Assembly (NCBI RefSeq): GCF_001050015.1
Contig: NZ_CVTB01000077.1
Coordinates: forward strand, 22,872 to 86,871
Source of the DNA: Mycolicibacterium malmesburyense
GTDB lineage: Bacteria; Actinomycetota; Actinomycetes; Mycobacteriales; Mycobacteriaceae
DNA length: 64,000 nt
Direction of reading: 5' to 3'
Position numbers and translations under genes: made by a program. Shown here piece after piece: positions 61,140 through 64,000 of the stretch. A model generated the notes under the pieces. The model ran no database searches. It was given only the letters and a program-made list of their open reading frames with translations, and had not been told where the DNA came from. Positions within the stretch are counted from its first letter, which is position 1; every line of letters starts with the position of its first letter.

Positions 61140-61691
61140 TCACTTCAGGCACTTGGCCGCGGGGATGAGCTCGGCGCTCATATTGCTCTTCATCATCGTC
61201 AGTGCCGCGTCGCTGAGCTCCGGGTCGATGTGGGCGACCGCGTCCGGCGGGACGACGACAGGGAAGTGGCGGACGTAGGCGTCGAGCGCCGTGTAGAGGA
61301 TGCACTGTTCGGTGACCTGGCCGGTGAGGATCACGCGCTCGGGCTTGAGCTGACCCAGCAGGTACGCGAGCGCGGTGGCGTAGAAGGCGCTGTGGCGCAC
61401 CTTGGTCATCAGCCGGCAGCCCTTCTGCGGGACGATCGGCTCGACCAGCTCCGGGCGCTCGCCCTGCAGCGCCGACTGCACGATGTCGCTGAACTCGGCG
61501 GTGAAATCGCCGTAGTTGTCGTTGACGTAGATGAGGTCCACATCGTCGCGTTCACGGGCCTCGGCGACGAGGTTGGAGAGCGGATCGATGATCTCGGCGA
61601 CGTGTGGGGCCAGCTTCTCGGCGTCGGGATGTTGGTAGGTGTTCATCATGTCGATGACCAGCACGGCGGTGTCACTCATGGGGACTTGCAT
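61140..61691 (-). CDS. Isochorismatase-family cysteine hydrolase
   Basis: This 183-residue protein has the catalytic triad of the family: Asp14 in VLVIDMMN, a lysine in LMTKVRHSAFY and a cysteine in LTGQVTEQCILYTALDAY. Members include nicotinamidase, isochorismatase and carbamoylsarcosine amidase. The specific substrate is not clear; the position beside nadE invites the thought of nicotinamide use, but the nicotinamidase metal ligands are not evident. ATG 61691 is used; ATG 61679 is an alternative. It lies 35 bp upstream of the molybdoenzyme, probably in one operon, and is divergent from nadE. Confidence 0.82.
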   Translation of the reverse strand: MQVPMSDTAVLVIDMMNTYQHPDAEKLAPHVAEIIDPLSNLVAEARERDDVDLIYVNDNYGDFTAEFSDIVQSALQGERPELVEPIVPQKGCRLMTKVRHSAFYATALAYLLGQLKPERVILTGQVTEQCILYTALDAYVRHFPVVVPPDAVAHIDPELSDAALTMMKSNMSAELIPAAKCLK

Positions 61692-61722
61692 ACCCTGTTC
61701 CGTTTTCGGGCAACAATGAGGC

Positions 61723-63777
61723 ATGGATTTCTACTCGGCGTACCGGCACGGCTTCGTTCGCGTCGCCGCATGCACGCACCACACGGCGCTCGCGGACCCG
61801 CAGGCCAACGCCGAGTCGGTGCTACGGATGGCCCGCGCCTGCCACGACGACAGCGTCGCGCTCGCGGTGTTCCCCGAGCTGACGCTGTCGGGATACTCGA
61901 TCGAGGACATCGTGATGCAGGATGCGCTGCTCGACGCGGTCGAGGACGCGGTGCTCGACATCGTCGTCGCCTCCGCCGATCTGATGCCGGTCCTGGTGAT
62001 CGGTGCGCCGCTGCGTTATCGCCACCGGATCTACAACACGGCCGTGGTGATCCACCGCGGACGGGTGCTCGGCGTGGTGCCGAAGTCCTATCTGCCGACG
62101 TATCGCGAGTTCTATGAGCGACGCCAGATGGCCCCGGGCGACGACGTTCGTGGCTCGATCCGGATGGGCCGCGGAAACGAGTGGGCCGACGTGCCGTTCG
62201 GTCCCGACCTGTTGTTCACGGCGACCGACATGCCGGGTTTCGTGCTGCACGTCGAGATCTGCGAGGACATGTTCGTGCCGATCCCGCCGAGCGCGTCAGC
62301 GGCACTGGCCGGTGCGACGGTGCTGGCGAACCTGTCCGGAAGCCCCATCACGATCGGACGTTCCGAGGACCGCTGCCTGCTGGCCCGCTCGGCGTCGGCG
62401 CGTTGCCTGGCCGCCTACGTCTACGCCGCGGCGGGAGAAGGCGAGTCGACGACCGACCTGGCCTGGGACGGCCAGACGATGATCTGGGAGAACGGCGAAT
62501 GCCTGGCGCAGTCCGAGCGCTTCCCCAAGGGCGAGCGCCGATCCGTCGCCGACGTCGACCTGGAACTGCTGCGCTCCGAACGCATCCGGATGGGCACCTT
62601 CGATGACAACCGGCGGCACCACGGTGCCTCGACCGACACCTACAGGCGGGTGGAGTTCCAGCTCGATCCGCCCACCGGCGATGTCGGCCTGCTGCGCCAC
62701 ATCGAGCGCTTTCCGTTCGTCCCGTCGGATCCCGAACGGCTGGAACAGGATTGCTACGAGGCGTACAGCATCCAGGTGGCCGGGCTCGAACAGCGGCTGC
62801 GCGCACTGGACTTCCCCAAGATCGTGCTCGGGGTGTCGGGCGGCCTCGACTCGACGCATGCGCTGATCGTCGCGGCACGAGCGATGGATCGCGAACAGCG
62901 GCCGCGCAGCGACATTCTCGCGTTCACCATGCCCGGTTTCGCGACGGGCGAGCGGACGAAGGGCAACGCCGAACGGTTGGCCGAGGCGTTGGGCGTGACG
63001 TTCTCCGAACTCGACATCAGCTCGACCGCGGAGTTGATGCTCAAGAACATGGACCATCCGTTCGGCCGCGGCGAGAAGGTCTACGACGTCACGTTCGAGA
63101 ACGTGCAGGCCGGGCTGCGCACCGACTACCTGTTTCGGCTGGCCAACCACCGCGGAGGAATCGTGCTGGGCACCGGCGACCTCTCTGAAGTCGCCCTCGG
63201 GTGGTCGACCTACGGTGTGGGCGACCAGATGTCACACTACAACGTCAACGGCGGTGTTCCGAAGACGTTGATCCAGCACCTGATTCGCTGGGTGATCTCG
63301 TCGAAGCAGTTCGACGACCAGGTCAACGAGGTGCTGCAGTCGGTACTCGACACCGAGATATCGCCGGAGCTGGTGCCGGCGGGTGAGGACGAGGAGATCC
63401 AGAGCAGCGAGTCCAAGGTCGGACCGTATGTGCTGCAAGACTTCTCGCTGTTCCAGGTACTGCGCTTCGGGTTCCGGCCGTCGAAGGTGGCGTTCCTGGC
63501 GTGGCATGCCTGGAGCGATCCGCAGCACGGCGACTGGCCGACCGGCTATCCCGAGGACAAGCGACCCTCGTACTCGCTGAAGGAGATTCGGCACTGGTTG
63601 CAGGTGTTCGCCCAGCGTTACTACTCGTTCGCGCAGTTCAAGCGGTCGGCCGTACCGAACGGGCCCAAGGTCTCTCACGGCGGATCGCTCTCGCCGCGCG
63701 GGGACTGGCGGGCGCCGTCGGACATGTCCGCCCGCACGTGGCTCGACGAGATCGAGCGCGAGATCCCGGAGGACTAG
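61723..63777 (+). CDS. nadE: Glutamine-dependent NAD+ synthetase
   Basis: This 684-residue enzyme makes NAD+ from nicotinic acid adenine dinucleotide using glutamine nitrogen. The N-terminal glutaminase (nitrilase) domain has the triad E52 (FPELTLSGYS), K121 (VVPKSYLPTYREF) and C180 (HVEICEDMFVP). The C-terminal synthetase domain has the P-loop GVSGGLDSTHALIV and GTGDLSEVALGWSTYG. M. tuberculosis NadE (Rv2438c) uses a tunnel to pass ammonia. It is monocistronic here, divergent from the isochorismatase-family gene with 31 bp between starts. Confidence 0.97.
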   Translation: MDFYSAYRHGFVRVAACTHHTALADPQANAESVLRMARACHDDSVALAVFPELTLSGYSIEDIVMQDALLDAVEDAVLDIVVASADLMPVLVIGAPLRYRHRIYNTAVVIHRGRVLGVVPKSYLPTYREFYERRQMAPGDDVRGSIRMGRGNEWADVPFGPDLLFTATDMPGFVLHVEICEDMFVPIPPSASAALAGATVLANLSGSPITIGRSEDRCLLARSASARCLAAYVYAAAGEGESTTDLAWDGQTMIWENGECLAQSERFPKGERRSVADVDLELLRSERIRMGTFDDNRRHHGASTDTYRRVEFQLDPPTGDVGLLRHIERFPFVPSDPERLEQDCYEAYSIQVAGLEQRLRALDFPKIVLGVSGGLDSTHALIVAARAMDREQRPRSDILAFTMPGFATGERTKGNAERLAEALGVTFSELDISSTAELMLKNMDHPFGRGEKVYDVTFENVQAGLRTDYLFRLANHRGGIVLGTGDLSEVALGWSTYGVGDQMSHYNVNGGVPKTLIQHLIRWVISSKQFDDQVNEVLQSVLDTEISPELVPAGEDEEIQSSESKVGPYVLQDFSLFQVLRFGFRPSKVAFLAWHAWSDPQHGDWPTGYPEDKRPSYSLKEIRHWLQVFAQRYYSFAQFKRSAVPNGPKVSHGGSLSPRGDWRAPSDMSARTWLDEIEREIPED

Positions 63778-63872
63778 CGGCGCTGCTGATCGGTGTCGCG
63801 GATAGCCGGCGATACATCGACGGTTCGAATTCGCTTGGCGCCACTCTTTGGACAGTCGCGCGGCGCCGGCCG

Positions 63873-64000
63873 TCAGGCGGCGCGGTCTCCTGGGGGTGAG
63901 GGTCCGCCGGGTTCGTCGGCTTCGTCGAGTGAGGGTGCTTCACCTGGTTCGGTTTCGGCGATCGGGTCCTCATCGGCGGGCTTGGTATCGGGCTGCGGGT
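63873..64000 (-). CDS. C-terminal fragment of an unidentified acidic, proline-rich protein
   Basis: A minus-strand frame entering from the right edge ends at TGA (63875-63873). The last 41 residues are acidic and proline-rich (ADEDPIAETEPGEAPSLDEA then DEPGGPSPPGDRAA). Base use at third positions fits a real gene. Such tails occur on many mycobacterial proteins, including DUF222/HNH (13E12-type) proteins, but nothing here identifies the family. Confidence 0.5.
   Translation of the reverse strand, partial: PQPDTKPADEDPIAETEPGEAPSLDEADEPGGPSPPGDRAA

Overview
This 64 kb window is chromosomal DNA of a non-tuberculous, fast-grower-type mycobacterium (Mycolicibacterium-like). The evidence is very high GC, frequent GTG starts, many ATGA or GTGA stop/start overlaps, mycothiol-linked and aa3-oxidase accessory genes restricted to Actinobacteria, and gene order. 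From memory, the order follows the M. tuberculosis block Rv2478c to Rv2438c: ssb-like, ettA, gdh, thioesterase, aglA, glbO, HNH, pepN, Rv2466c, rpiB, nei2, tig, clpP1, clpP2, clpX, korA, korB, mobA, rpfE, Rv2449c, valS, folC, ndk, rne, rplU, rpmA, obg, proB, nadE. No rRNA, CRISPR array, insertion sequence or prophage was seen.

Layout. 1-1.2 kb: tail of a CtaG-like gene, then a DUF559 nuclease-fold gene bracketed by perfect 20-bp inverted repeats. 1.4-9.8 kb: ssb-like gene, translation factor EttA, giant NAD-glutamate dehydrogenase, thioesterase. 9.8-16.5 kb: alpha-glucosidase, truncated haemoglobin, two HNH genes around the respiratory genes ctaJ and PRSAF1, and PepN; two copies of a 66-bp palindromic element lie here. 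16.5-20.8 kb: DUF732 secreted protein, Rv2466c-type oxidoreductase with a SigH-like promoter, RpiB, Nei2, CPA1 antiporter. 20.8-26.2 kb: accessory island with DUF1542 and GAF proteins, a polyprenyl glycosylphosphotransferase, a FAD oxidoreductase and a divergent cis-prenyltransferase-like protein. 26.2-32 kb: AT-richer spacer, tRNA-Gly and tRNA-Pro, trigger factor and the Clp protease genes. 32-38.5 kb: MFS transporter, FdhD, KorAB, MobA.

38.5-40.6 kb holds a 1 kb non-coding leader region and two resuscitation-promoting-factor genes separated by a strong intrinsic terminator. 40.6-45.7 kb holds VOC, FAD monooxygenase, S9 peptidase and enoyl-reductase genes. 45.8-57.4 kb is housekeeping: valS-folC-DUF4233, ndk, rne, rplU-rpmA-obg-proB. 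57.4-64 kb holds a sirtuin, a molybdoenzyme that has lost all four [4Fe-4S] cysteines together with a co-translated histidine-rich partner, an isochorismatase-family hydrolase, NadE, and the 3' end of an unidentified gene.

Themes: protein quality control (Tig, ClpP1P2, ClpX); 2-oxoglutarate and glutamate metabolism (NAD-GDH, KorAB); molybdenum cofactor use (MobA, FdhD, molybdoenzyme); translation and RNA metabolism; cell-wall resuscitation. The points most worth following are the iron-sulfur-less molybdoenzyme operon, the GAF/sugar-transferase/FAD/UppS-like island, the structured leader upstream of the first rpf gene, and the inverted repeats around the DUF559 gene. All family assignments come from reading translations by eye; no database search was run.
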